Below, one piece after another: positions 1 through 9,100 of a stretch of DNA of 64,000 bases; the stretch's first letter is position 1, and the number at the start of each line of letters is the position of its first letter. Location of the stretch: positions 1,620,501-1,684,500 of the forward strand of contig NZ_CM001240.1 of the NCBI RefSeq assembly GCF_000230835.1, in the 5' to 3' direction. Origin of the DNA: Clostridium sp. DL-VIII (GTDB taxonomy: Bacteria; Bacillota; Clostridia; Clostridiales; Clostridiaceae). The notes beneath the pieces are model-generated. The model ran no database searches. It had not been told where the DNA came from and saw only the letters and a list, made by a program, of their open reading frames with translations. Made by a program: the position numbers and the translations under genes.

Positions 1-430
1 ATGAAAAAACATGGTTAAGAGTATTCTACAAATTTTCACCAGGGGGCGTTTTTGTGCAGGCTTAATTTTATGTTTTATCATATTTAAGTCATATACCAGC
101 TTTAATGCCGAATGGCTAGAAATAATTTCCATAAATATCTTTTATTATTTGTAGTTATTGGACATTAAAGCGTTCATTAAGCAATATACCTTAGTTACAT
201 AAAGCATAAAGCCTGTACAAAATGGAATTGCTATCACCTTTCTTAAATTGTATCTCAGCATTGGTGATAGCACGTCCAAGCCCCCAAAAATATCTTGCCA
301 GCTTGTCTGGCCAATATACTTTTGTTTCAGATTTTCCAAAACAAGATCCAACAATTTATCAAGTACCGAAATATCAATAATAAACTATGGTTTCTGAAGG
401 AGGGGTGGACTAGTTTTTATACAATAATAT
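1..430. other. Window start with no supportable gene
   Basis: The first 430 bases show no coding region I can defend. The only open frame runs on the minus strand at about 145-354 from a TTG. It has no ribosome binding site and no recognisable motif. The sequence is AT-rich and may be the decayed edge of an accessory element. Confidence 0.4.
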
Positions 431-469
431 AAAGAAAATACTATCTATTCGCAATGTTTAAATGGACCT

Positions 470-660
470 GTAAACCTGTCAACCCGACTACGCCCCACCG
501 GGTATCCAAACAATGGACTAGTCTAATGCGTAGAGATACTTAGTTTATAAAAGGCTCCGACTGTGGAGGAGACTTTTATAAGCTTAGTAGCTCTAGCTGT
601 ATGACCTGTCCCATTTTTGGGTGGTGGTTAAGGCGCCCAGATAATTATCAAGTTAAAAAA
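470..660. other. GC-richer, hairpin-rich non-coding segment
   Basis: This stretch has clearly more G and C than its surroundings and no open frame. It contains a CCCG...CGGG pairing near 490-520. A clear hairpin lies at 546-580, where TATAAAAG pairs with CTTTTATA and CTCC with GGAG. A CCCA/TGGG stem lies near 611-625. A structured RNA is possible, but I match it to no known family. Confidence 0.3.
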
Positions 661-803
661 CTTGTCCTTTAGGATATGCGTATATAGGTATATCAATAAT
701 AGCTATAATATAACAATATAGATACGTGAAATATTATAAGTTAGTTAGCTGTATATAGAAAGAATTTAAATTAAGTATGTAGAAATAAAACTAAACTAAT
801 GAA

Positions 804-864
804 GTGGCGCAGCCACAAAGAGCACGCGGTGCTCTTTATAGATTTATTCATTGCTGCCGCAGGC
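804..864. repeat. Cluster of GNA-triloop hairpins
   Basis: Three small palindromes follow one another. GTGGC-GCA-GCCAC is at 804-816, a perfect 9-bp stem around GCG is at 817-837, and GCC-GCA-GGC with outer TTG/CAA pairing is at 851-869. A fourth of the same type, AAGGC-GCA-GCCTT, lies at 1128-1140. They resemble small dispersed palindromic repeats. Confidence 0.55.
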
Positions 865-877
865 TACAACAATTAAT

Positions 878-978
878 GAGAAGTTCAAGATATATAGATT
901 TTATAACGATTTAGAATATACCACAATAACATGTATGCATTAAAAATAGTGAAATCTATAAACTAGCTTGAACTTCTC
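878..978. repeat. Long inverted repeat 1
   Basis: GAGAAGTTCAAG (878-889) pairs perfectly with CTTGAACTTCTC (967-978). Inside it, TATAGATTT (893-901) pairs with AAATCTATA (952-960). The result is one hairpin of about 100 nt with an unpaired apical region of about 50 nt. Confidence 0.7.
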
Positions 979-1013
979 TTCCTTAAGAGCAAAGCGACGT
1001 TATTGGATTACAA

Positions 1014-1088
1014 AAGATGGACAGAATAAAGCTATAGCTAAATTTAAAATTACATCATAACTATAAATAGCTTTATTCTGTCCATCTT
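1014..1088. repeat. Long inverted repeat 2, perfect 22-bp arms
   Basis: The arm at 1014-1035 is the exact reverse complement of the arm at 1067-1088, separated by 31 bases. No run of T follows, so a terminator is unlikely. It is the second of three consecutive long hairpins. Confidence 0.75.
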
Positions 1089-1173
1089 AACTCCTTTTGC
1101 TGAGAGAAATATTAACTATGGGATTTTAAGGCGCAGCCTTTAATCCTGCCTCTACATTTAGAGTAATTGCAGA

Positions 1174-1234
1174 AGAAAGTGTCAATGTAATGCCAAGGAG
1201 CAGAGCGTATTGGTATTACGAATTGACTCTTTCT
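1174..1234. repeat. Long inverted repeat 3, imperfect
   Basis: The left arm, with segments AGAAAG, GTCAAT, GTAAT and CCAA, pairs with the right arm, with TTGG, ATTAC, ATTGAC and CTTTCT. There are two mismatches and a two-base bulge. The loop is about 13 bases and purine-rich. Confidence 0.65.
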
Positions 1235-1557
1235 GGACTTAAAGTTTTAGAAATAAATTTAAAGTAAGCAGAATAGATGAGGGAAACATTAACTTACGAG
1301 TGTAACGAGCATAATCAAAAGATATTAATTAGTTCAAGCTGAATGGAATATAGGAGAGGTTGGAACTTTATTAAATGAGGTTTTTTAAAACGTAGATTTT
1401 CTTTGACTTGAAGTATATTAATATTTTCATTAAAAAACTGATTTGCTAGACAATAATGTTGGTATATAAAACACTATAGAGCATGAGTAATATTATATTT
1501 AAAGTATAGAGCTTATATAATTGGAGTATACAAAAAAATATAAGGGGGTGTTTATTT

Positions 1558-1749
1558 ATAGAAATTTTAACTTTTATTAAAAATTTAATTACTGTAGCAG
1601 AAAACAAAAATATGTTAGGAGCTTTTATTTTTGTATTTATAATATTAACTATGTTATTAAAAGATATAAAACTAGTTTCTAAAAATCTTACTAAAATATT
1701 GATTGCTTATAGTATAGTGATATCTATAATTAGCAACATACTTAAATAA
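1558..1749 (+). CDS. Small predicted membrane protein, start uncertain
   Basis: This is an open frame of about 63 codons. A strong Shine-Dalgarno (AAGGGGGTG, 1542-1550) lies seven bases before an ATA codon at 1558. No ATG, GTG or TTG exists at suitable distance, and the first ATG is codon 19 (1612). The product would be hydrophobic: an N-terminal segment around TFIKNLITVA, a central FIFVFIILTML helix, a KDIKLVSKN linker and a second hydrophobic stretch ending at ILK. The size and layout suit a holin-like phage or bacteriocin protein, but I recognise no family. Start at ATA, start at 1612, or a decayed start codon are all possible. Confidence 0.35.
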   Translation: MEILTFIKNLITVAENKNMLGAFIFVFIILTMLLKDIKLVSKNLTKILIAYSIVISIISNILK

Positions 1750-1951
1750 AAATAATACGTAAGTGAAAACAAACTTAAAATCTTAGCATATATATTACTT
1801 ACGTTACTACATAATTCTTAACTTGTGCAGTAACGGATGAGTTACTTTAAATTGAACTGCTTATTTTTAGGGTTTATTGTCCGGTAGAACCCATAATATC
1901 AATAAATTTAAAGGTGATAAACACTTAAGATAAAATGTTTATCGCATTTAT

Positions 1952-2149
1952 TCAAGCTACTTTATGAGGATCATCACTAGAATCTACATCTAGAGCTACT
2001 CCAAGCTTTGCTGATATTATGGTATTTAATTTATTAATTGAATTTGATAAGCTAACAATTTGTTTTTCCAAGCGAATGAGCAAATAAGCTGATACAGCAA
2101 CAGGAAAACCATTATTAACTATTAAATTAACTAATTCATTGACTTCCAT
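1952..2149 (-). CDS. YvrJ-family small membrane protein
   Basis: The 66-residue protein begins MEVNELVNLI and contains NNGFPVAVSAYLLIRLE, which matches the YvrJ family pattern: a short polar start, the GFP-AV-AYLL membrane helix, then a charged amphipathic helix. The start at 2149 was chosen because GGGAGGTGATG precedes it by about six bases. An upstream in-frame ATG at 2200 lacks such a site. YvrJ proteins are short membrane proteins found in Firmicutes and often near phage or bacteriocin genes. Their function is not settled, and a holin-like role is inference. The C-terminus is acidic (DVDSSDDP). Confidence 0.7.
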   Translation of the reverse strand: MEVNELVNLIVNNGFPVAVSAYLLIRLEKQIVSLSNSINKLNTIISAKLGVALDVDSSDDPHKVA

Positions 2150-2253
2150 AAATTCATCACCTCCCATAAGGGATATATGAGCAAAAGTATATTGTTTCAT
2201 AAACCAATTAAAATATTATTAGTATTATAAATGAGAATTACAAAAGGTACTTA

Positions 2254-2742
2254 TTATTGACTGCCACCATTAATTATATGTTCATAATAGTGAGCTATAG
2301 CTAAGTCAACTATAGTACTGACATAAGTGTTTAAGTCGGGACGAATACTTTTAAGCTCATTAATTTTTCTAACTGTAGAGACTCTAAGCATATAGGTTCT
2401 TTTTATATCTAAGTACTCTCCATTAATAGGAGGAGCCATACCATTTACTACAGGAGCTTTTCTATTATCATCTAAGATATTATTTTGATTTGATGCATTG
2501 GGACTAGTGGTAGAGGAAAAATTAAAATCTATAATGCAATTAGAAGATGTACTAGTATTATTTATATTTTCATTATGAATCGTAACATTAGTTTTATTTT
2601 CATTTATAGAATCATCATCAAATGAAAATGATGAAATACAATCTCCAGTTGCAATAGGTTCAGATGTAAAGCCACAGATGTCTAGGTCTTCTTCTACTGC
2701 AAAATCATTTTTAGGTAGTTTATCTTGCTTCCTTCTTGCCAT
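2254..2742 (-). CDS. Ribbon-helix-helix-like protein with disordered N-terminus
   Basis: This 162-residue protein has a basic start (MARRKQDKLPK), then about 95 residues rich in N, S, T and D that are probably disordered. The C-terminal 50 residues read as a strand-helix-helix: RTYMLRVSTVRKINELKS followed by LNTYVSTIVDLAIAHYYEHI. This is the layout of CopG/Arc-type ribbon-helix-helix DNA-binding domains, which in plasmids occur in partition (ParG/Omega-type) and copy-control proteins. AAGGAG lies eight bases before the ATG. Inverted repeats directly upstream (2835-2906) are candidate binding sites. No ParA partner is visible in the window. Confidence 0.55.
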   Translation of the reverse strand: MARRKQDKLPKNDFAVEEDLDICGFTSEPIATGDCISSFSFDDDSINENKTNVTIHNENINNTSTSSNCIIDFNFSSTTSPNASNQNNILDDNRKAPVVNGMAPPINGEYLDIKRTYMLRVSTVRKINELKSIRPDLNTYVSTIVDLAIAHYYEHIINGGSQ

Positions 2743-2834
2743 AAGTAGTCTCCTTTATTAATATTCTTACTTATGATATATGGCTAAATTAAGCGTATTC
2801 TAATATGGTTCACCATAAATGTTCCGTACAATAA

Positions 2835-2906
2835 ATATTCTTGAGAATATTACCATACAAGAATAAATATTCTGAACCATATTACCATAAATATTCTTCA
2901 GAATAT
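2835..2906. promoter_or_regulatory. Paired inverted repeats, candidate operator
   Basis: Two copies of ATATTCT-NN-AGAATAT occur at 2835-2850 and 2891-2906. An intervening partial copy (AATATTCT) and two ATTACCATA direct repeats lie between them. They are about 95-165 bp upstream of the minus-strand ribbon-helix-helix gene, where an autoregulatory or centromere-like site would be expected. Binding is inferred. Confidence 0.5.
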
Positions 2907-3048
2907 GCGCCTAAAATGATGGCTGAGAGGGCAAAGCTATAATAATATTCATTAATTTAATGTTACATCAAAGCATAAAACATATATCCATAATAGCAGC
3001 TAATAAATTTTCTTAAGCTGTAAATAAATTAATGGAGTGTGTTGTAAA

Positions 3049-3291
3049 ATGATTAGAGATGAAATTAAGATTGGATCAGAAGAAGGAGAATGCTTTGATA
3101 AAAAGCAGATTGCACTTGCAATTAGAAATTCTACATTGGGTGATGAAATGAATTGTTCCTTGCTAGAAGAAGGTATAATCAATAAATGCGAAGGGTGCAA
3201 CTTAAAAAATATTTGTGATGGAATAGATCAAGTTGTTGATGATTATGTGGAGAAAACTACAGCGGTTGTGAACAATTTTAGTTTTGAATAA
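3049..3291 (+). CDS. Small cysteine-containing hypothetical protein
   Basis: The 80-residue protein begins MIRDEIKIGSEEGECFDKKQ. An upstream GTG at 3037 is in frame, but the ATG at 3049 is the more natural start. Near the C-terminus CEGCNLKNIC gives a CxxC-x5-C spacing that could bind metal, though one more ligand would be needed. The protein is acidic and has no signal peptide or membrane helix. I recognise no family, and the surrounding small genes suggest an accessory-element protein. Confidence 0.5.
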   Translation: MIRDEIKIGSEEGECFDKKQIALAIRNSTLGDEMNCSLLEEGIINKCEGCNLKNICDGIDQVVDDYVEKTTAVVNNFSFE

Positions 3292-3475
3292 AGCATATTT
3301 ATAATCTCTAAAACTAAGAAATTATAATAAATAAGAATCTGTGAACAAGGGAATTTGAGTGGTTTTAAGAATTTTAAATATAGGTTATAATTACAGTATA
3401 GATAATGTGTTAAGTTAAATGCGTGTGATAAAAAAATAAGTTGAAAAATGATATCAAAAAAGGAGGCTTTAAGAT

Positions 3476-3727
3476 ATGCTATGGAATGAAGTAAGAAAGA
3501 CTTATCCTAATAAGTGGGTTGTATTTGATGGCTTAAAACAATATGAGGAAGACAATAAATTAATTGTTGAAGATTTAGCAATAGTAGAAGTATTTTCAGA
3601 TTTAAACACAGCTTATAAGTATTATTGTAATCTTCATAAACAGGATAAATCACGTAAATTAAACATTGGTGATACACGGAAAGAAAATCTTGAATTTAAA
3701 ATCGAAAGGATCGGATTAATGAGATGA
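3476..3727 (+). CDS. Small hypothetical protein paired with the retropepsin gene
   Basis: This 83-residue soluble protein (MLWNEVRKTYPNKWVVFDGL...) follows AAGGAGG by about seven bases. Its stop overlaps the start of the next gene in an ATGA arrangement, so the two are probably co-translated. The first half reads as a small alpha/beta domain around NKWVVFDGLK and EDLAIVEVFSDLNTA. No catalytic motif is visible. The tight coupling suggests it acts with the downstream aspartic-protease-like protein. The function is unknown. Confidence 0.65.
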   Translation: MLWNEVRKTYPNKWVVFDGLKQYEEDNKLIVEDLAIVEVFSDLNTAYKYYCNLHKQDKSRKLNIGDTRKENLEFKIERIGLMR

Positions 3728-4101
3728 TAAATTTAAGGTACGAACATAAATTACTATTTTGTTCCTTGGACTTGGCTATTGATAATAGGTCTTTGCATTT
3801 TGAAAATGTATTGATAGATACTGGTTCAGCTACTACCTTAATAAATAGCGACTATATTCATTTTGATGGTAATGAAGAGCTTATTAATGTGCATGGAGTT
3901 GGTGGTTATGAATCTGTTTTAATGAAGCCTTTTAAAAATATAAGCATTAATAATGGCTATGCTTTACATGATGTTCTTTTATGTGTTGGTGAAATGGATT
4001 ATGGGATTGACATTGATTTACTAGTTGGATTAGATTTATTGAAAGCACTTAATGCTGATATTAGCATCAAAAATATGTGCCTAGAGTTTTCGGAGTGTTA
4101 A
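3724..4101 (+). CDS. Retropepsin-like aspartic protease domain protein
   Basis: The 125-residue protein carries the retroviral-type aspartic protease signature LIDTGSATTLI near residue 31, with the catalytic Asp in DTG. A flap-like stretch (VHGVGGYES) follows, and a second hydrophobic segment (IDLLVGLDLLKAL) corresponds to the conserved region after the flap. The length suits a single retropepsin lobe, which would have to dimerise. There is no signal peptide or membrane anchor, so it would act in the cytoplasm. It overlaps the preceding gene by four bases and is followed by a terminator at 4186-4211. The substrate is unknown. Confidence 0.7.
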   Translation: MINLRYEHKLLFCSLDLAIDNRSLHFENVLIDTGSATTLINSDYIHFDGNEELINVHGVGGYESVLMKPFKNISINNGYALHDVLLCVGEMDYGIDIDLLVGLDLLKALNADISIKNMCLEFSEC

Positions 4102-4185
4102 ATGTCAAAATAATATACAATTAATAAATGTACAGGACGCTGGAACCATATTTTTAATTAAATTGATTAATATTGTAATAACTAT

Positions 4186-4218
4186 AGCTCCAAGGATAAT
4201 CTTGGAGCTGTTAGATTT
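4186..4218 (+). terminator. Terminator after the retropepsin gene
   Basis: AGCTCCAAG (4186-4194) pairs with CTTGGAGCT (4201-4209) around a six-base loop, followed within a few bases by a T-rich run. It lies between the converging retropepsin and sigma-factor genes. Confidence 0.6.
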
Positions 4219-4224
4219 TTATGT

Positions 4225-4797
4225 TTAATAATACAATGAAATATTATTGAGGATTTTCATTAAGATGTTTTTCTTTTTTTGAATAGCAGTAGAGTAACAC
4301 ATGTTTTTAAAATAAGCATATTCTTTTACAGTGTAATTTTTGTAGAATACAAAATCTATAAGTTCAACTTCCTCTTCATTTAAATTTTTAAGAGCTAATT
4401 TTAAATCTTCATAGTCACACATCTCACATAATGAAGTTTCAGTTGAGATTTCAGGCTCGGGAAAATCATTTTCAACATCATCATGTAAGCTTAATGCATC
4501 ACTACCTTCGGTAGATCTTCTGGTTTTAGTTCTTTTTATTAAATCATTCATATTATTTTTAATGGCATTAGTAGCATAGGCAACAAATCTATGCTTTTCT
4601 AAATCGTACCTGGAAACAGATTTGAAAAGTGAATGATAACATTCCTGAATAATATCATGTGGGTTATATCCATCAATGAAAGTTCTTTTAGAAATATTAT
4701 AAATTAAAGGCCTAAACTCATAAGCTAATTTTTCTTTTGCTTCTTCATCATTATTTTTACATCTGTTAACTAAAGTTTCAACATAATCAAAATCCAT
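4225..4797 (-). CDS. Sigma-70 family RNA polymerase sigma factor (small)
   Basis: The 190-residue protein has a region-2-like N-terminal half: FRPLIYNISKRTF, then HDIIQECYHSLFKSVSRYD and FVAYATNAIKNNMNDLIKR. A region-4-like helix-turn-helix follows near residues 140-180 (LNEEEVELIDFVFYKNYTVKEYA...). Size and layout fit small alternative sigma factors of clostridial accessory regions, such as the UviA/TcdR/BotR group, although this sub-family placement is inference. The start at 4797 is preceded by GGAGG with five-base spacing; two earlier in-frame ATGs overlap the ribosome binding site. No anti-sigma gene is visible nearby. The lysis-like genes on both sides are possible targets. Confidence 0.75.
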   Translation of the reverse strand: MDFDYVETLVNRCKNNDEEAKEKLAYEFRPLIYNISKRTFIDGYNPHDIIQECYHSLFKSVSRYDLEKHRFVAYATNAIKNNMNDLIKRTKTRRSTEGSDALSLHDDVENDFPEPEISTETSLCEMCDYEDLKLALKNLNEEEVELIDFVFYKNYTVKEYAYFKNMCYSTAIQKKKNILMKILNNISLYY

Positions 4798-4930
4798 ATA
4801 AACCTCCATCTTCAATATAAGAGTTATGAATTAAAGTAATTATTTTACATATATTGTGTTTCGTTTTAAATTTACCTCTATATATAGTATATATGGCTAG
4901 GTTACATATAACTTATATAGGAGTATAAAA

Positions 4931-4990
4931 ATGATTAGATTTATGTTGTTACTTATGTTTTTGATATTGAAGTTCTTGGTTGCAGCATAG
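4931..4990 (+). CDS. 19-residue hydrophobic peptide ORF
   Basis: This short frame encodes MIRFMLLLMFLILKFLVAA. GGAG lies seven bases before the ATG, in front of an almost entirely hydrophobic peptide. The last two Ala codons and the stop sit inside the stem-loop of a terminator (4982-5001). It could be a membrane-active peptide of the type I toxin kind, a leader peptide controlling read-through to the amidase gene, or chance. Size alone gives low confidence. Confidence 0.35.
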   Translation: MIRFMLLLMFLILKFLVAA

Positions 4991-5001
4991 CTGCTTTTTT
5001 C
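4982..5001 (+). terminator. Intrinsic terminator overlapping the small ORF
   Basis: GCAGC-ATA-GCTGC is followed directly by TTTTTT. It lies between the 19-residue ORF and the amidase pseudogene, and the ORF stop codon is in the loop. Confidence 0.6.
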
Positions 5002-5063
5002 ATAAGTGTATAACTTATATGAAAAGTAAAAAATTAGAAATTGTGGAGAGGATGGTGTAAAAA

Positions 5064-5959
5064 ATGAGTAATTTTATAATAGCAGTAGGTCATACTGCAA
5101 GTGGTAATGTTGGATGTGGAGTTATTAATAAACTTGATGAGAGTAATTGTACAAGAGAAATTGGAGCTTTAGTTGCAGAGTATTTGCAGCAGAAAGGTTA
5201 TGGAGTCAATTTGCTTAGAATTGATAGAGCAATAGCTATAACTGTGAAGATTGTTATGAAAGAGCAAATCAAGCTAATGAAATAGCAAAGACAGAAGATA
5301 TAGAACTTTATGTTGAGATTCATATTAATGCAGGGGGAGGTAGTGGCCCTGAAGTATTAGTATTTGGAAAATCAGAAGTAGCTAATCAATATGCTACGAA
5401 AGTCTGCAATGAATTATCGAGTACTCTGAATTTACCTAATAGAGGAGTAAAAATAAGAAACTTAATTGTTCTTAATAAAACTGTTATGCCTGCAATTTTG
5501 GTTGAATGTTTGTTTGCTGATAGTGATGATGCAGACAAATATGATCCAGATATTATTGCAAAAGCTATTGTTAATGGACTAGTTAGCTCTGGTAATTCTA
5601 GTGATGGTGAATGGAAGGCGGGATGGAACAAAGATGATGTGGGATGGTGGTATTGCACGGATATAGAAAATAAATACTATTATACTTCTCAAAATGGCTG
5701 GCAAGAGATTGAGGGGGAATGGTATATCTTTGATGATAGAGGATATGCTTTTCAGAATCGCTGGTATCATGATGAAAAGAATAATGCTTGGTATTACTTA
5801 GATGAAAATTGTAAGATGGTTAGGGGAAGTAAAGAAAAGCCTTTGTGGAAGTGGATATATAGTGGTTGCTATGCTTTTGATGAAAGTGGAAAGATGTATT
5901 GTGATTGCGTTACTCCTGATGGATATAGTGTTAATGAAGAAGGCGTTTGGATTAAATAG
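5064..5959 (+). pseudogene. N-acetylmuramoyl-L-alanine amidase with cell-wall-binding repeats, frameshifted
   Basis: Two reading frames join into one Amidase_3-type enzyme of about 298 residues. The first frame (5064-5285) begins MSNFIIAVGHTASGN, with the first zinc-ligand His and the Glu of TREIGALV. It leaves frame near 5231: the expected continuation SNSYNCEDCYERANQ is in another frame, consistent with loss of one base. The second frame then gives LYVEIHINAGGG (second zinc His) and MPAILVECLFAD (catalytic Glu). The C-terminal part carries Trp/Tyr-rich choline-binding-type repeats (GWWYCTDIENKYYY, GWQEIEGEWYIF). Such enzymes cleave peptidoglycan as phage endolysins or autolysins. The frameshift should inactivate it unless it is a sequencing error. 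Confidence 0.8.
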
Positions 5960-6101
5960 TTATATTTCAAAGTAGTCTATAATTTTAGAATTGCTTTGGA
6001 ATAAATTTCTGAAATTGGGTTAATTTAATAAATGTCTTTAATGATTAGATGAGACGATGATATAATATATATATACTGGTAGAGAAAGAAGTGAAAGGGT
6101 T

Positions 6102-9100
6102 ATGCTTGAAAATTATAAAAAGGTTGGTACCATTTATGACAATAAACATAATAATTCGAAAATATTTGAGGTAAAAGAAAAAGATGGGGAAGAACACTAT
6201 GCTGTAAAATTAATAGGTCCACTGGATGATTCATTAAAGAACACCATATTTACTAGAGAAATAAATGCGTTAAAGAAACTTAATAAATATAAAAACATAG
6301 TTACATTATATCACAATGAGGTTGGTACTAATAAAAAAGATAATAAAAAATATGGTATCTTATTATTAGAATTAGTAAATGGAGAAAGCTTAGATAAAAT
6401 TGAAATAGAGAATTTAGATGATATTGAGAAGTATAAAATTAGTATAGGAATAATTGAAGCTGTTTTAAATGCACATAACAATAGTATCATTCATAGAGAT
6501 ATTAAACCAAGTAATGTAATGGTTGATGGAACTAATGTAAAGATTATTGATTTTGGAATAAGTAAAATTAAATCATGTATTGATGAAGGTACAGTTAAGG
6601 ATTTTAAGTCAAAAGATTATTGTGCCCCGGAAGTAGCATTAAGAGGAGAGTCGTCAGAATTAAGTGATATATACTCAATAGGAGCAGTTATATATTATTT
6701 ATTTACAGGAAATAAACCACCTCAACCACAGCATTTTGAGGACAAAATAAATATACTTGGATTAAGAGGCGACTTTAAAGAATTATTAGTAAGTATGATT
6801 AAAGAAATTCCTGAGGAGAGGGAAAGTAATTTAGAAAAGTTAAAAAACTCTATAGAAGAGATAATAAAAAAAGTAGATAGCGTAGTAAATAAGTATTATT
6901 TTAATATTGATACTGAATTGTTTGAATTGTCAAAACGAAAATTAATAATTAAGAGATCAATGAATTTTAATGAATTCACTAAATCAATTTTGCCAAATGA
7001 TTTCAAAACTACTTTTGGATTAATTAATAATAATGATCAATATGAATTTATAGGGGAAAAATATATAATAAAATGTATATACGAAAAAAATATATTCTAT
7101 ATATTTGAATTAAATACATTATTAGATGATGAAAAAATTAGATTTAAGAAAAGGGCATCAGATGTAATTGGAAAATTATTTTTTGATTCAAGTTCAAGAA
7201 CAGATAATTGTAATGATAAATTAGATATATTATTAGATAATTATAGAGAAGAATATAATTCTAATGCTAGAAAGAATAATTTATTTTATGATTATTTTAA
7301 AACCTGGAGAAGCTATTTAATTGATAGTATCGAACATGAAAAAGTTAGTGGAATTAGATTTTCATATAGTCGGTTTAAAATTGATGGAAATAAATTGACT
7401 TTAGAGATTAATGAATTTTCTAATAAAAGTGTAGATGATATAAAAGAAAATACACAACTTCTTATACAGCAATCTGTAGGAGAGAAGGAACTTATAACAC
7501 GAATAGGTACATATGATTCTTGTGAATATAGTAAAGGAAAAACATATATCAATATCAATATCAATAAAAAAGAATCAATAACTAAAATTAAGAATCTACT
7601 TAATTTGAAGTTATTAATACAGGAAGATTATTTATATAAAATTATTTCTTATCAAAGACAATTAGCAGCAATTAATGTTTTACAAGAAGACAATTATGAA
7701 TGTAAAAACTTAAAAGATATAATTTTAGATATAAAAGAACCAAGAAGAATTAGTGAATTGAAAAATGTTAATTTTAAAAGTGAATTAATGAATGAGTATC
7801 AAAAAAGTTCAATTTATAAATTTATGGCATCAGAAAACATAGCATTAATTCAAGGTCCTCCAGGAACAGGTAAAACAACAGTAATTAATGAAGTTATATA
7901 TCAGATATTGAATGAGAATGTTGATTCTAATGAAAGGCCTAAAATTTTAGTTGTTTCTCAATCTCATCCAGCAGTAGATAACATTTTAGAAGGATTAATA
8001 AAGAAAGACTTCAATTTAAAAATTTTTAGAGTTGGGGATGAAAAAAATATTTCTGAAGAAATTAGTAGTAAATTTACAGTTGATATATTGAAGAAAAATT
8101 TTATTAATAATATAGAGAATAATTGTAGAGATTACTCTGAAAAGTTATCAGAAATAAATTTGGAATTAGAAGAGAATTCAAGATTAAAAAATATATTAAA
8201 TATACAAAAAGAATGGATAGAAAGATTAAGTTCATCAGATGATATAGAATATCAAATTATAAGTAATGCTGAAATAGTCGCAGGGACTTGTATTGGTTTT
8301 ATTGCAAATCCAATTATAAAGGAAATGTTATTTGATTATGTTATTATTGATGAAGCTGCGAAAGCTACAACACCAGAGTTACTAGTTTCAATAATAAAAG
8401 CAAAAAAAATATTATTAGTTGGGGATCACAAGCAATTACCACCATATATTGAAAGTAGTAAATTTGATTGGACTGATAATAAAACTATTAAAGAATTAAG
8501 GACAAGCCTTTTTACAAACTTATATGGTATACTCCCAGATACGCATAAAGAGATGCTAAAGAGACAATATAGAATGCATCCTAATATAGGTGATTTAATC
8601 AGTAAAACTTTTTATGATGGAGGCGTGGCAGCAGGAGTTTCTGCCAAAGATAAGCAACATAAAATAAATGAATTAGAAGGATATTCAATTGTTTGGTATA
8701 ATACATCAAACATGGGAAAAATAAGAAAACATAAAAAGACATCTGGGAAATCATTTTATAATGTTTGCGAAGCAGAAATAATAAAGGAATTTATCAAAAG
8801 ACATACTGAAATAATTTTAGAAGAAAATATAAATGTAGGCATAATTACAGGATATTCAGCACAAAAAGATTTAATAAGAAGGAAAATAAAAAATTATAAT
8901 TTAAGTAATCAAATAGATGTAAATACTGTAGATGCATTTCAAGGAAGAGAAGATGATATTATAATTTATTCACCAGTTAGAAGTAGTGATGAAGATTATA
9001 GAATTGGATTTCAAAAAGAAGCTGAAAGAATAAATGTGGCTTTTTCTAGAGCAAAAGTACTTCTTATAATAGTTGGAGATATAGATATGTACAGTAGATG

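Noticed and set aside
145..354. Open frame on the minus strand, 69 codons
   Set aside because: It starts at TTG without a ribosome binding site and shows no family resemblance. The upstream extension hits a stop within about ten codons.
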